A stretch of DNA of 64,000 nucleotides from PLanc-01 sp034678485 (GCA_034678485.1 JAXDBU010000092.1:13397-77396), one strand, 5' to 3'; positions 1 to 8,317 are shown, counted from the stretch's first letter. Notes: generated by a model not told the origin, from the sequence alone. A program made the numbers and translations.

Positions 1-1
1 G

Positions 2-301
2 TTCTTCCCCTCCCTGTACGAGGCCTTCGGGATCTTCCTGCCCCTGATCTCCACGAACTGCGTGATCCTCGGGATCTGCCTGTTCCTCGACGTCTGGGGC
101 ACGGACAATCTGATCGAGGCCGTCGTCATCAGCACGGGAACCGGGATCGGATTCACCGTCGCCATCTGCATCATGGCCGGCATCCGCGAGGAACTCGCAC
201 TATCCGACGTGCCGGAAGCCCTCAAGGGCGCCCCGATCACCCTGATCACCGCCGGCATCCTCACGATGGCCTTCATGGGTTTTGCAGGAATGATTAAATG
301 A
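2..301 (+). CDS. rnfA: RnfA, electron transport complex subunit A (3' part only)
   Basis: The frame is open at the window edge, so only the last 99 residues are present. They are hydrophobic and match the C-terminal half of the RnfA/RsxA/NqrE family, including the conserved segment STNCVILG that carries a cysteine, followed by two further membrane helices. In the Rnf complex this integral membrane subunit helps pass electrons between ferredoxin and NAD while ions are moved across the inner membrane. The stop codon overlaps the start of the next gene (ATGA), so the two are translationally coupled. RsxA/NqrE paralogues look alike, but the rnfB neighbour settles the assignment. Confidence is high apart from the missing N-terminus. 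Confidence 0.92.
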   Translation, partial: FFPSLYEAFGIFLPLISTNCVILGICLFLDVWGTDNLIEAVVISTGTGIGFTVAICIMAGIREELALSDVPEALKGAPITLITAGILTMAFMGFAGMIK

Positions 302-1185
302 TCCTTCTGACGATACTCGAGTTGTGGAATAGTGCGTGGCCCGCAGGCGTGATCATGTTGGGCCTCGGCGGCGCCTTCGCCGTCGTCCTGCTGATTGCCA
401 GCATCAAGCTCAGAGTCGAGCAGGACCCGCAGGTCGAGCAGATCTATCAGGTCCTCCCGCACGTCGAGTGTGGCGCCTGTGGCTTCGCCGGATGCGGGCA
501 GTACGCCCCCGCGGTGAGGAAGGACCCGACGCTGCTGGGCAAGTGCGCGCCGGGCGGCGCCGCCGTCGCGGCCAAGATCGCCGAGATCCTCAACATCCAG
601 ATGAGCGACCAGGGCGCCCCCCTGCGGCCTATCGTCCGCTGCCGGGCCCACACGGGCGACCGGACCTATTACGCAACGTACAGCGGCATCGCCCAGTGCA
701 CCGCCGCCAACGCCGCGGCCCCCGCCCAGGCCTGCAAGTTTGGCTGTCTCGGGTTCGGCGACTGCGTCCGCGCCTGCAAGTTCAACGCACTCCACATCGT
801 CGATGGCCTGGCCACAGTGGACTATGCCAAGTGCACCGGCTGCGCCGCCTGCTCGAAGGCCTGCCCGCGGAACCTGATCGTCATGGTCCCGTTCAAGCAC
901 GACCCCATGATGACGGTCGGGTGCAGCAGTCGGGAGAACGGCAAGAACACTCGTGCGTTCTGCCAGGTGGGCTGCATCGGTTGCGGCCTGTGCGTCAAGC
1001 AGAGCGACGCCTTCGTCGTCGAGGACAACCTCGCCCGATTGGACTACGCCAGGTACGAGCCTTCCGGCCAGAACGAGGCCGCCTATAACAAGTGCCCCAC
1101 CGGCGTCATCGTCTACCGAGGCAAATCCGCCCCCGCGCCGAGAGAGCCCAAGGCCAAGCAAACGCCTGCGACCAACGCGACCTGA
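298..1185 (+). CDS. rnfB: RnfB, iron-sulfur subunit of the Rnf complex
   Basis: A 295-residue protein with one N-terminal membrane helix (about residues 17-36), which anchors RnfB. It is followed by the 4Fe-4S module CGACGFAGC with Cys58, 61, 66 and 83. Two ferredoxin-like cysteine sets follow, at 146/150/156/160 and 179/182/185/189, and a third group sits at 222/226/229/232. RnfB is taken to accept electrons from reduced ferredoxin at the cytoplasmic face and feed them into the membrane complex. The start ATG sits inside the rnfA stop. RnfB is usually the last gene of an rnfCDGEAB operon, which fits the 370-base gap after it. The last cysteine group is less regular than a textbook ferredoxin motif. 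Confidence 0.95.
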   Translation: MILLTILELWNSAWPAGVIMLGLGGAFAVVLLIASIKLRVEQDPQVEQIYQVLPHVECGACGFAGCGQYAPAVRKDPTLLGKCAPGGAAVAAKIAEILNIQMSDQGAPLRPIVRCRAHTGDRTYYATYSGIAQCTAANAAAPAQACKFGCLGFGDCVRACKFNALHIVDGLATVDYAKCTGCAACSKACPRNLIVMVPFKHDPMMTVGCSSRENGKNTRAFCQVGCIGCGLCVKQSDAFVVEDNLARLDYARYEPSGQNEAAYNKCPTGVIVYRGKSAPAPREPKAKQTPATNAT

Positions 1186-1291
1186 CCGACCCTCTCACAA
1201 GCCCAACAGCGTGTGTCCGTCTTCACGAGTCGGCAGTCAGAAACAGGCCCTTCATCGCGGGCGTACCGATGATTTCACGTAACCGCGCCCG

Positions 1292-1413
1292 AATTGTCGT
1301 GCTGAACGAAGTGAAGCATCCGGCCGACGGACGCAAACACGACTCGGTCTCTCGCCCGGGCCAGATCCCTTCGGAAGACTCAGGGCAGGCTCTTCGCGTT
1401 GCTCAGGATGACA
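1292..1413. repeat. Palindromic intergenic repeat, copy 1
   Basis: The left end reads GTCGTGCTGAACGAAGTGAA and the right end reads TTGCTCAGGATGACAG, so the ends are roughly inverted copies. The same plan recurs at 2602-2704. Elements with ends like TCATCCTGAGC...GCTCAGGATGA are widespread short palindromic repeats in bacterial intergenic DNA. This copy is the more diverged of the two. No coding role is likely. Confidence 0.7.
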
Positions 1414-1509
1414 GAGGCAACACGCGTGTTGCACTGAATCCATACTCGTAACGCACGAACGCATCTCAGTGCTTTCTGCTTGCCGATACCGCACCCATCC
1501 GCAATAATA

Positions 1510-1539
1510 GGTATTGTGAAGTCTTCTTGTGACAATACC
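1510..1539. promoter_or_regulatory. Inverted repeat in the leader of the secreted hydrolase gene
   Basis: GGTATTGT at 1510-1517 is perfectly repeated in inverse as ACAATACC at 1532-1539, with a 14-base loop that itself contains GAAG/CTTC. It ends 19 bases before the ATG of the hydrolase gene. It may be an operator or an mRNA leader hairpin; the sequence does not say which. Confidence 0.4.
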
Positions 1540-1558
1540 AAGTGCTGAAGGGAATGCC

Positions 1559-2500
1559 ATGCGAATGACTTCGTGGAGCAGGACAATCCTTGTGATGTTG
1601 CTTTCGGGCGGACTCGCGCCGGCTTCGTCCTCGCCGGGCGCCGGTCCGTATCCAAGAGCGCAGATCGTCGAGCGGACAGAGTTGCCAGGCGGATTGACTC
1701 GCGAGCGGCTCCGCCTGCCGGGGTTCGATCCGGATGAGACCGTGCCGGCCATCGCCATCCACCCCGTTTCGGGCGGCCCATTTCCCGTGGCGATCTGTCT
1801 GCATTACTTCCGCGGCGCCAAGGAGAACTGCGAGGGCTGGTGTCGCGACCTCGCGAGCCGGGGGGTTTTCGCCGTCGCCCCCGACGCCCACTTGCATGGC
1901 GAACGATCCATCGCCGGGATCTTTCACGGCGACGACATCGCCTCCCTCGGCCAGGAGTACAGCATCTGGGTGCACCAGACCTCCATCACCCGCACGGCGC
2001 AGGATGTCCCGGTCATCCTGGACGCGCTCGCCCAGCGTCCGGACGTCGACGCATCGCGGGTCGCGGCGACGGGGTTCTCCATGGGCGCCAGCACCGCCAT
2101 GGTCCTTGCCTGGAAGGAGCCCCGCGTCCGCGTCGTCGCGAGCATGGCCGGCGCGGTGGACTTCTGGTGGGACGTGACGAAGACCGCACCCGGTCCGGAG
2201 CAGGACCAGCGAAAAGCCTCGTACAGCCCGCGGCTTCGCGAGCTGGTCGTTTCAATCGACCCGAAGACCCACGCGAGCGGGATTGCCCCCAAGGCGCTAT
2301 TCCTCACGAACGGCGGCCGAGACGGCTACATCGACATCGAATCGATCCGTCGCTTCGTCGCGGACCTGGAGCCCCTCTACAAGGACGACCGGGACCGCCT
2401 GCGATTCCTGCCCTGTCCCGACGCCGGCCACGAAGTCACCGAGACCATGTGGAAGGAGGCGCAGGAGTGGATCGTCCGAGGTCTGGAGCTATCAAACTGA
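1559..2500 (+). CDS. Secreted dienelactone hydrolase-like alpha/beta hydrolase
   Basis: A 313-residue protein starting at ATG 1559, chosen because GAAGGGA lies just upstream and a signal peptide then begins at once (basic MRMTSWSR, then a hydrophobic stretch to about residue 23). A GTG ten codons earlier would bury the signal. The core matches the dienelactone hydrolase / alpha-beta hydrolase fold: nucleophile elbow TGFSMGAS with Ser174, a later Asp in GGRDGYID, and a catalytic His in DAGHEV. It probably cleaves an ester bond in the periplasm; the substrate cannot be read from sequence. It stands alone between two copies of an intergenic repeat, with sdaA downstream on the same strand. Confidence 0.8.
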   Translation: MRMTSWSRTILVMLLSGGLAPASSSPGAGPYPRAQIVERTELPGGLTRERLRLPGFDPDETVPAIAIHPVSGGPFPVAICLHYFRGAKENCEGWCRDLASRGVFAVAPDAHLHGERSIAGIFHGDDIASLGQEYSIWVHQTSITRTAQDVPVILDALAQRPDVDASRVAATGFSMGASTAMVLAWKEPRVRVVASMAGAVDFWWDVTKTAPGPEQDQRKASYSPRLRELVVSIDPKTHASGIAPKALFLTNGGRDGYIDIESIRRFVADLEPLYKDDRDRLRFLPCPDAGHEVTETMWKEAQEWIVRGLELSN

Positions 2501-2601
2501 TCGCCGAATGAAACTCCACAGGCTCAATAGTATCCGGTGTCTTGCCTGCCCGCTGCCCAGACCTCTATAATATGGACTAAGATCGACACTGGCGCGGGTT
2601 C

Positions 2602-2704
2602 TGTCATCCCGAACGAAGCGCAGCGGAGTGGAGGATCTGGCCTGCGACCGAGAGAATCCTCTCGTCCGGTGCCCAGATCCTTCGGCGTTGCCTCAGGATG
2701 ACAC
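2602..2704. repeat. Palindromic intergenic repeat, copy 2
   Basis: Begins TGTCATCCCGAACGAAGCGC and ends CGTTGCCTCAGGATGACA, so the termini are inverted copies of each other. Between them sits AGGATCTGG...CAGATCCTT, a second inverted pair. It is the same family as 1292-1413. It lies between the hydrolase stop and sdaA and could fold into a long hairpin. Confidence 0.75.
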
Positions 2705-2748
2705 GTCTCCACCTGTGCATGAAGTAGTCCTAATCCGGATAACAGGGT

Positions 2749-3960
2749 ATGGATACACTGAAGAACCTCTATCGCATCGGACACGGCCCGTCGAGCAGCC
2801 ACACCATGGCGCCGCGGCGGGCCGCCGAAGTATTCGCCGCAAATCAACCAGGTGCAACCTCCGTCCGCGTAACACTCTACGGCAGTCTGGCGGCCACCGG
2901 CCGGGGGCACTTGACGGACGTCGCCATCCGCGAGGTCCTCGCGCCACGACCGGTCGAATTCGTGTGGAAGACAGGCGAGGAACTGCCCGACCATCCCAAA
3001 GGGATGATCTTCGAAGCCCTGGACGCCTCCGGCGTCGTCACCGCCGCACAGACCTACTTCAGCGTGGGCGGCGGCGCCCTGCTGGGCGAGAAGGAGGCCA
3101 GAGAGGTCTATCCGCTCTCCACCGTCGAGAAGATCCTCGAACACTGCGAGTCCTCCGGCCAGTCCTTTTGGGAGTACGCGGAGTCCTGCGAGGGCAAGGA
3201 GGTGTGGTCCTTCCTGGAGACCGTGTGGGCCGCCATGTGCGGCGCCCTGGAGACCGGCCTGCGGACGCCGGGAACGCTGCCGGGAGCACTGGGACTGACC
3301 CGCAAGGCCGGATTGTTCCATCGCAAGGCGGCTCTGCTCAACACGGAGCTTCGCGCCGAGGCCCTGCTGGCGGCCTATGCCTACGCGGTCGCGGAGCAGA
3401 ACGCCGCCGGCGGCGTGGTCGTGACGGCGCCCACCTGTGGCTCCTGCGGCGTCCTGCCCGCGATCCTGTATCGCCTTCGCGACGCCTATCGCGTGGATGA
3501 AGCGGACATCCTGCGGGCCCTCGCGACCGCCAGCCTGTTCGGGAACTTAGCTAAGACGAACGCCTCGATCTCCGGCGCGGAGGTCGGCTGCCAGGGCGAG
3601 ATCGGCGTCGCCTGCGCGATGGCCGCCGCCGCCGCGACGCAACTGTTGGGCGGGACGCCCAGCCAGATCGAATACGCCGCAGAGATGGGCCTGGAGCATC
3701 ACCTGGGCCTGACCTGCGACCCCGTCGCGGGCCTGGTCCAGATCCCCTGCATCGAGCGGAACGCCCACGCCGCGGTCCGATCCCTCAGTTGCGCCCGCTT
3801 CGCGTTCCTCTCGGACGGGCAGCACCACATCAGTTTCGACGACGTGGTGACGGTCATGGCCGAGACGGGTCACGCGCTGTCCAGCTTGTACCGCGAGACC
3901 GCCGCGGGCGGCCTGGCGAAGATCTACAAACGCCACCTGCCCAAGCCGTCGTCGCCATGA
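2749..3960 (+). CDS. sdaA: L-serine dehydratase, iron-sulfur type, single chain
   Basis: A 403-residue enzyme that deaminates L-serine to pyruvate and ammonia in the cytoplasm. The N-terminal beta domain carries GPSSSHTM (residues 13-20), the family's serine-binding signature. The alpha domain holds the cysteines of the oxygen-sensitive 4Fe-4S cluster: APTCGSCG (Cys230), EVGCQGEIG (Cys281), and LTCDPVAG / QIPCIERN near 323-334. Domain order and length match the fused one-chain form rather than the two-subunit Gram-positive type. AGGG precedes the ATG. The gene appears monocistronic. It is followed by a long inverted repeat shared with a convergent gene. An intact Fe-S enzyme of this kind fits an anaerobic lifestyle. 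Confidence 0.95.
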   Translation: MDTLKNLYRIGHGPSSSHTMAPRRAAEVFAANQPGATSVRVTLYGSLAATGRGHLTDVAIREVLAPRPVEFVWKTGEELPDHPKGMIFEALDASGVVTAAQTYFSVGGGALLGEKEAREVYPLSTVEKILEHCESSGQSFWEYAESCEGKEVWSFLETVWAAMCGALETGLRTPGTLPGALGLTRKAGLFHRKAALLNTELRAEALLAAYAYAVAEQNAAGGVVVTAPTCGSCGVLPAILYRLRDAYRVDEADILRALATASLFGNLAKTNASISGAEVGCQGEIGVACAMAAAAATQLLGGTPSQIEYAAEMGLEHHLGLTCDPVAGLVQIPCIERNAHAAVRSLSCARFAFLSDGQHHISFDDVVTVMAETGHALSSLYRETAAGGLAKIYKRHLPKPSSP

Positions 3961-4041
3961 TTGCGCGGCTCGCAACACGATGGCCAGATGGTTCGCGTCA
4001 CTCACCATGACATGCGAGGGCTCTGTCTTGAGATCATCTGG

Positions 4042-4173
4042 CAGAACGTGTGCGAAAAGGCAAGCCCTCGCAGCATGGGCATCTTGCCCATGAGTCGCAG
4101 GGCCATCGTGGCCCTGCCAAGACCGTCTTATCCTACGGGCAAGATGCCCGTGCTGCTCTTCACACACGTTCTC
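4042..4173. repeat. Long imperfect inverted repeat between convergent genes
   Basis: The left arm (from 4042) contains AGAACGTGTG...ATGGGCATCTTGCCC. The right arm (to 4173) reads GGGCAAGATGCCC...CACACGTTCT, its inverse complement with interruptions. The right arm runs into the stop codon of the minus-strand gene. It probably ends transcription from both sides. Similar GGGCATCTTGCCC hairpins are, from memory, common between genes in Phycisphaerae. Confidence 0.65.
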
Positions 4174-4939
4174 AGTACCGCACGGCGTACCAGAGGACGC
4201 CGATCCACTCGTGCAGGGCGATTGTGCTCTTCTCGAGGTGGCTGACCTTCGGTGTGATCTTCGGCGTAATCCCGGGGCCGAGGCCATATGTGAAGTGTAC
4301 CGGGAGAGGCACGATCGTATCGTGGGGAAAGACCTGCTCGAAGACCTTCTTGGATCGCATCATGTGGGTGGCGGCGGTCACGACCCCGATTCGTCGGCCC
4401 TCGCCCGCCGGCAGGACCTGGGCCAGGCCGGCGGCGTTCGTCATCGTATTGACCGAATACGACTCGGCCGCCGTCTGTTCCCTGGGCACGCCCATCGCGA
4501 CGGCCATTGCCTGCATGATTTCAGCCTCACTCTCGGCGCCGGGTCTGGACGGCCCGCCGGAGAATGCAATCACGGCGGCACTGCTGTTCTTGAAGTACTG
4601 CACGCCGTGATACAGCCGCGGGTAGGCGTAGCGGGACAGCTCGGGCTCCCGGCGCAGGCCGCCGGACGGATAGGTGCCGCCGCCCAGGACCACGATCGCA
4701 TCGAGCGTCTTCAGCACATCAGGAGAAGCCGAGGGAAAACGACACTCCAGCGAATAGGTCAGCAGGTTCGCCACCGGGTCCAGACTGAAGGCCAGCAGGA
4801 TGACCGTGCCCGCCAGAAGACAGTACCAGCCGAGCTTGAATCCTCTCCTGCTGCGATGGAGACGCGCGAGGATCAGGCCCACAGCCATCAGCAGCAGCAC
4901 CCAGACAACCGGCGTAGCGATGGACTTGATTAGAGTCAT
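4172..4939 (-). CDS. YdcF/ElyC-like DUF218 membrane protein
   Basis: A 255-residue protein. Two hydrophobic helices at the N-terminus (about residues 8-25 and 35-55) place it in the inner membrane, followed by a DUF218 domain with IVVLGGGTYPSGG, FSGGPSRPGAESEA, SVNTMTNA and VTAATHMMRS. The conserved Gly-rich loop, the Glu in the SEAE stretch and the THMMR motif are typical of YdcF/ElyC/SanA proteins. ElyC is linked to envelope and undecaprenyl-phosphate metabolism in E. coli, but no reaction is established for this branch. The start overlaps the apbE stop by four bases, so the two form an operon with apbE first. Confidence 0.8.
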   Translation of the reverse strand: MTLIKSIATPVVWVLLLMAVGLILARLHRSRRGFKLGWYCLLAGTVILLAFSLDPVANLLTYSLECRFPSASPDVLKTLDAIVVLGGGTYPSGGLRREPELSRYAYPRLYHGVQYFKNSSAAVIAFSGGPSRPGAESEAEIMQAMAVAMGVPREQTAAESYSVNTMTNAAGLAQVLPAGEGRRIGVVTAATHMMRSKKVFEQVFPHDTIVPLPVHFTYGLGPGITPKITPKVSHLEKSTIALHEWIGVLWYAVRY

Positions 4940-6024
4940 GGCGTTTCCTTGGCCTCTTGCGATTGACTGTTTGTCAATTCGCGAACGTAGGCATGGGCCC
5001 CGCTGCTGTAGAGGAGCGAGGTCTCAGGGCCGACAGGGATGAGGATCGCCTCGACCCCGGGCAGACGTTCGATCAACGCCATGCCGGCATCGGGTCCCAG
5101 GATGTTTACCGCGGTGTACAAGGCGTCGGCCGAGCCGGCATCCGGTGCGATGATCGTGTCGCTGACCAGCTTATCGGCGCTTCGGCCGCTGTGGGTATCG
5201 AGAATATGGCTCTGTCTCCGACCCCCGACAACTGCGAATCGGCGATAGTCGCCGCTGGTGGCGACGCTGGCGTCCGTGATCTCCAGGACCAGCAGGTATC
5301 TTGAGGGACTCAGGTCATCCGGCGCCACGTTCGGGTCTTGCAGGCCGATTCGCCACTTCTCCTGTCCGCGCGGCGCCCGACCGAAACAGCCGATGTTGCC
5401 GCCAAGGTCCACCATGCCGCCCAGGGCGCCTTTGTTCTTCATCGCCTGGACCGCTTTGTCCACGGCGTAGCCCTTGGCGATTCCGCCCAGGTCGATTCGC
5501 ATCCCTTCTTCCGCGAAGCGGACCGTCATCGCCCTATCGTCCAGGATCAGTTTCTCGAAACCGACCTTGCGACGGGCCTGGGCAAGGGCTTCCTCCGTCG
5601 GAGACTGGTTCGCTTGCCCTGCCGCCCGCCAGAGGTCCACCAAGGGCCCGACTGTCACATCGAAAGCCCCTTCCGAAAGCTTGCTGAAGCGAACCGCCTG
5701 TTGGAGAACCTCGAACGTCATCGGGTTCACCGGGACGGGCCTCTGGGCGGCGTACCGATTGACCTGATTCAGCTCGGAATCCTCGCGGTGATAGCTCATC
5801 AGGGATTCGATGCGGTCCTGCACCTCGAACGCGGCTTCAATACAGACTTGGGCGGCTCGCTCGCTCGACGCGATGGCGACCACGCGGCCGAACGTGCCCA
5901 TGAGCAATCGAGGCCCGCTGTCAACCTCGACCGGCCTTCGCCCGTGGAGGGTCACGTGGACAATGCCCGCGGCCAGGACAGGCAACGTGACTATTGACAC
6001 GAAGCGACGCACGTCTATTCGCAT
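4936..6024 (-). CDS. apbE: FAD:protein FMN transferase (ApbE)
   Basis: A 362-residue protein starting at the ATG at 6024, preferred over a GTG four codons upstream because AGGG lies at the right distance. Residues 8-25 form a signal or anchor segment without a lipobox cysteine. The ApbE domain follows, with MGTFGRVVAIAS, DLGGIAKGYAVDKA (FAD-binding region), ILDTHSGRSADK and DAGSADALYTA near the Mg-binding site. ApbE attaches FMN to a threonine of RnfG, RnfD or NqrB-type subunits outside the cytoplasm, so its position under 4 kb from rnfAB suggests it matures this Rnf complex. It overlaps the DUF218 gene by four bases. A promoter-like repeat lies just upstream (6097-6125). Confidence 0.92.
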   Translation of the reverse strand: MRIDVRRFVSIVTLPVLAAGIVHVTLHGRRPVEVDSGPRLLMGTFGRVVAIASSERAAQVCIEAAFEVQDRIESLMSYHREDSELNQVNRYAAQRPVPVNPMTFEVLQQAVRFSKLSEGAFDVTVGPLVDLWRAAGQANQSPTEEALAQARRKVGFEKLILDDRAMTVRFAEEGMRIDLGGIAKGYAVDKAVQAMKNKGALGGMVDLGGNIGCFGRAPRGQEKWRIGLQDPNVAPDDLSPSRYLLVLEITDASVATSGDYRRFAVVGGRRQSHILDTHSGRSADKLVSDTIIAPDAGSADALYTAVNILGPDAGMALIERLPGVEAILIPVGPETSLLYSSGAHAYVRELTNSQSQEAKETP

Positions 6025-6084
6025 GAAACCCTGCACAATCTACGGTCTGCCATTTGCCATCTGCCATTCTGGGGTTGGCCCACC

Positions 6085-6131
6085 CAATCGGGGTCCATGG
6101 TAAATCGAGAATCGCAAATCGTAAATCACAA
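6085..6131 (-). repeat. Promoter-bearing intergenic repeat, copy 1
   Basis: Read on the minus strand, this stretch holds TTTACG (6120-6125), a 17-base spacer, then TACCAT (6097-6102), a plausible sigma70-type promoter facing apbE. Over 31 bases it matches 59551-59582 at 27 positions, and that copy faces the DUF1080 operon. The repeated unit is built from short gattt(g/a)cgattt blocks. The radical SAM gene starts directly on its other side. Confidence 0.55.
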
Positions 6132-6146
6132 ATGTATAATGGCCCC

Positions 6147-7997
6147 ATGAATGACAAGAAGATAGAGATCGTTGCCCGGCGCATCGAGCGGGAACTCCTG
6201 CCCTTCGTCCGCAAGCCGGCTCGATACATCGGCGGCGAAGTGAATCAGGTCCGCAAGGACTTGGCCCGCTGCCGCCTGACGGTTGCCCTGTGCTTCCCCG
6301 ATGTCTACGAGATCGGTATGTCCAACACCGGCATGCCCATCCTCTACCACATCCTCAACGGAATGGAGGGCGTCGCCGCCGAACGGGTGTTTGCACCCTG
6401 GACGGATGCAGAGGAGATCCTGCGAAGCAAGCAGATCCCGCTGTTCAGCCTGGAGTCGAAGGCGGCGTTGCACAGTTTCGACGTGGTCGGCTTCGGCCTG
6501 ACGAACGAACTATGCTATACGAGCGTTCTGAACATCCTGGACCTGTCGGGACTGAACGTCCGACGGTGCAACCGCAGCGAAGACGATCCGCTGGTCATCG
6601 CCGGCGGCGGCATGGCGAACTGCTGCGAGCCGATGGCCGAGTTCATCGACCTGTTCGTGCTCGGTGAAGGGGAACAGGCGGTCGTCGAGCTGGCCAACCT
6701 GCTCATCGAGGCCAAGGCCGACACCTGGGACAAACGTCGGACTCTCCTGGAGGCCGCGAGGCGATTCGAATGGGCCTACGTCCCGCAGTTCTACGAGGTT
6801 GAATACGATGGGTCCCGGCTCGTGTCCTTCCGTGCGACCGAGCCCGGTCTGCGGACACAATTTCGAAACGCCGTGGTCGAGGATTTCGAGAATGCGCCGG
6901 CGCCGGTGCGTCCCATCGTTCCGTTCGTCGAAGCAGTCCACGAGCGGGTCAGCATCGAGATCATGCGGGGTTGCCCCGGCCGATGCCGATTCTGCCAGGC
7001 CAGCTACTGCCGACGGCCCATTCGCTACCGCAGCGTCGAGAGAATTCTCGAGCTGGCGAAGGCATCGTATCACGCCAGCGGCTTCGACACCGTGAGCCTG
7101 CTGAGTCTGTCCACGGCGGATTATCCGCACCTGGAGGAACTGGTGCGCCGGCTGGAAGGGTACTTCGAGGACAAACACGTCGGCCTCTCGATTCCGAGTC
7201 TCCGCGTCGATCAGCAGTTGCACCTGGTGCCGAAGCTGTTCACCTCGGTACGAAAGAGCGGACTGACCATCGCAGTGGAGGCAGCCAGCGAGAGGCTCCG
7301 CCGAATCATCAACAAACCGTTGAAGGACAGCGATCTGTTCGCCGCGGTCGAGGGGGCTTATCGAGCCGGTTGGGAGAAGCTCAAGCTCTATTTCATGGTG
7401 GGCCTGCCCGGTGAGACACTCGACGACGTCAGGGACATCGTGGACCTGTGCCGGCGTCTGGCGACCTTGCGCCGAGGGGTAGACGGCAAGACGGGCAGCA
7501 TCAATATCACGGTCAGTTGGTTCGTGCCGAAGCCGCACACCCCCTTCGGGTGGCTGGAGCAGCGACCTCGCGAGTACTTCGAGCAGGCCCGGCGCCTCAT
7601 CATCGACGAGAAGCTCCGCCGACGGGCCAAGTTCCTCATGTTCAAGTTTCACGAGATCGATCAGAGCCTCCTGGAGGCGGCAATGGGCCGAGGCGACAGG
7701 CGATGGGCCGACGCGATTGAATCAGCCTGGCGACACGGTGCCCGATTCGACCTATGGAGCGATTGCTTCAACTACGCGACGTGGCGCGAGGCGTTCTCGC
7801 AGGCCGGGATGGACCTGGAAGCGGCCGCCCAACGGCGTTTCACACCGGATGACATGCTGCCTTGGGACCACCTCGGCGGCCCGGACAAAGCGTACCTGCT
7901 GACTCACTACCATGATACGAGCGAGACCGCCTGCCCGCCCGACCGTACCGACCCATCGGATCACGTCGAACGTACGTCCCAAAACACGGGATCGTGA
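6147..7997 (+). CDS. B12-binding-type radical SAM protein (TIGR03960-like)
   Basis: A 616-residue protein. The N-terminal third resembles a cobalamin-binding-like domain (VALCFPDVYEIGMSN, VVGFGLTNELCYTSVLNILDL, VIAGGGMANCCEP). The radical SAM core follows, with MRGCPGRCRFCQ at Cys276, Cys280 and Cys283 (CX3CX2C), then LSLSTADYPHLEEL and VEAASERLRRIINK. This arrangement is that of the family often paired with a DUF2344 protein; no such partner is next to it here. Members are suspected of modifying RNA or protein, but no reaction is established. The ATG at 6147 is preferred; an in-frame ATG at 6132 is possible, and anything earlier runs into repeat DNA. It is monocistronic. Confidence 0.82.
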   Translation: MNDKKIEIVARRIERELLPFVRKPARYIGGEVNQVRKDLARCRLTVALCFPDVYEIGMSNTGMPILYHILNGMEGVAAERVFAPWTDAEEILRSKQIPLFSLESKAALHSFDVVGFGLTNELCYTSVLNILDLSGLNVRRCNRSEDDPLVIAGGGMANCCEPMAEFIDLFVLGEGEQAVVELANLLIEAKADTWDKRRTLLEAARRFEWAYVPQFYEVEYDGSRLVSFRATEPGLRTQFRNAVVEDFENAPAPVRPIVPFVEAVHERVSIEIMRGCPGRCRFCQASYCRRPIRYRSVERILELAKASYHASGFDTVSLLSLSTADYPHLEELVRRLEGYFEDKHVGLSIPSLRVDQQLHLVPKLFTSVRKSGLTIAVEAASERLRRIINKPLKDSDLFAAVEGAYRAGWEKLKLYFMVGLPGETLDDVRDIVDLCRRLATLRRGVDGKTGSINITVSWFVPKPHTPFGWLEQRPREYFEQARRLIIDEKLRRRAKFLMFKFHEIDQSLLEAAMGRGDRRWADAIESAWRHGARFDLWSDCFNYATWREAFSQAGMDLEAAAQRRFTPDDMLPWDHLGGPDKAYLLTHYHDTSETACPPDRTDPSDHVERTSQNTGS

Positions 7998-8317
7998 GAC
8001 ACATCCTATATGGGGACAGACCGGTGCAGCGGGACAGATATGATTTCGCCTCCTTCCGCGGGACCTGGCCCGTCCGCTAATTGCCTGCTTCATGCCGGGT
8101 AATCTGTGGACAAACCCGAGGGGTCACAAATCAGGTCGCCCAAGAGACCCCCGGGCCGTCCTGAAAGCCTGGATTCCTCCGTACTTCGGCCATGGTTCAC
8201 TACAGTGATGGTCACTTGGCGTCGATATCAAAACACATAGGGATCCGACCATCACGTCGGAGCTTTGTGCGTGCGGTCAGAGCAACCACCTGCAACCAGG
8301 CAAGGAGAGGTGACAAC
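7998..8317. other. Intergenic region before the FIST gene
   Basis: No gene is supported in these 320 bases. I looked for a cyclic-di-GMP or other riboswitch core and found no convincing match. A strong ribosome-binding site (AAGGAGAGGTG, 8302-8312) sits at the right edge, before the ATG at 8318. Confidence 0.5.

Larger units (their letters stand above)
1186..1558. other. Intergenic region after rnfB
   Basis: No gene is supported in these 373 bases. The short open frames on both strands carry no recognisable family and differ in composition from the neighbours. The interval holds one copy of a palindromic repeat (1292-1413) and an inverted repeat directly before the next gene (1510-1539). The remainder shows nothing I can name. 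Confidence 0.6.

Noticed and set aside
336..1088. A 250-codon frame overlapping rnfB in another frame
   Set aside because: The rnfB frame has all iron-sulfur motifs; the other is an Arg-rich shadow.
2730..2750. A stretch resembling the I-SceI homing endonuclease site before sdaA
   Set aside because: Only about 14 of 18 bases match, no homing endonuclease gene is near, and the bases include the sdaA ribosome-binding site; taken as chance.
8090..8200. Possible cyclic-di-GMP riboswitch before the FIST gene
   Set aside because: Short GGTC and CCGTC pieces are there, but the conserved core and the tetraloop receptor are not.
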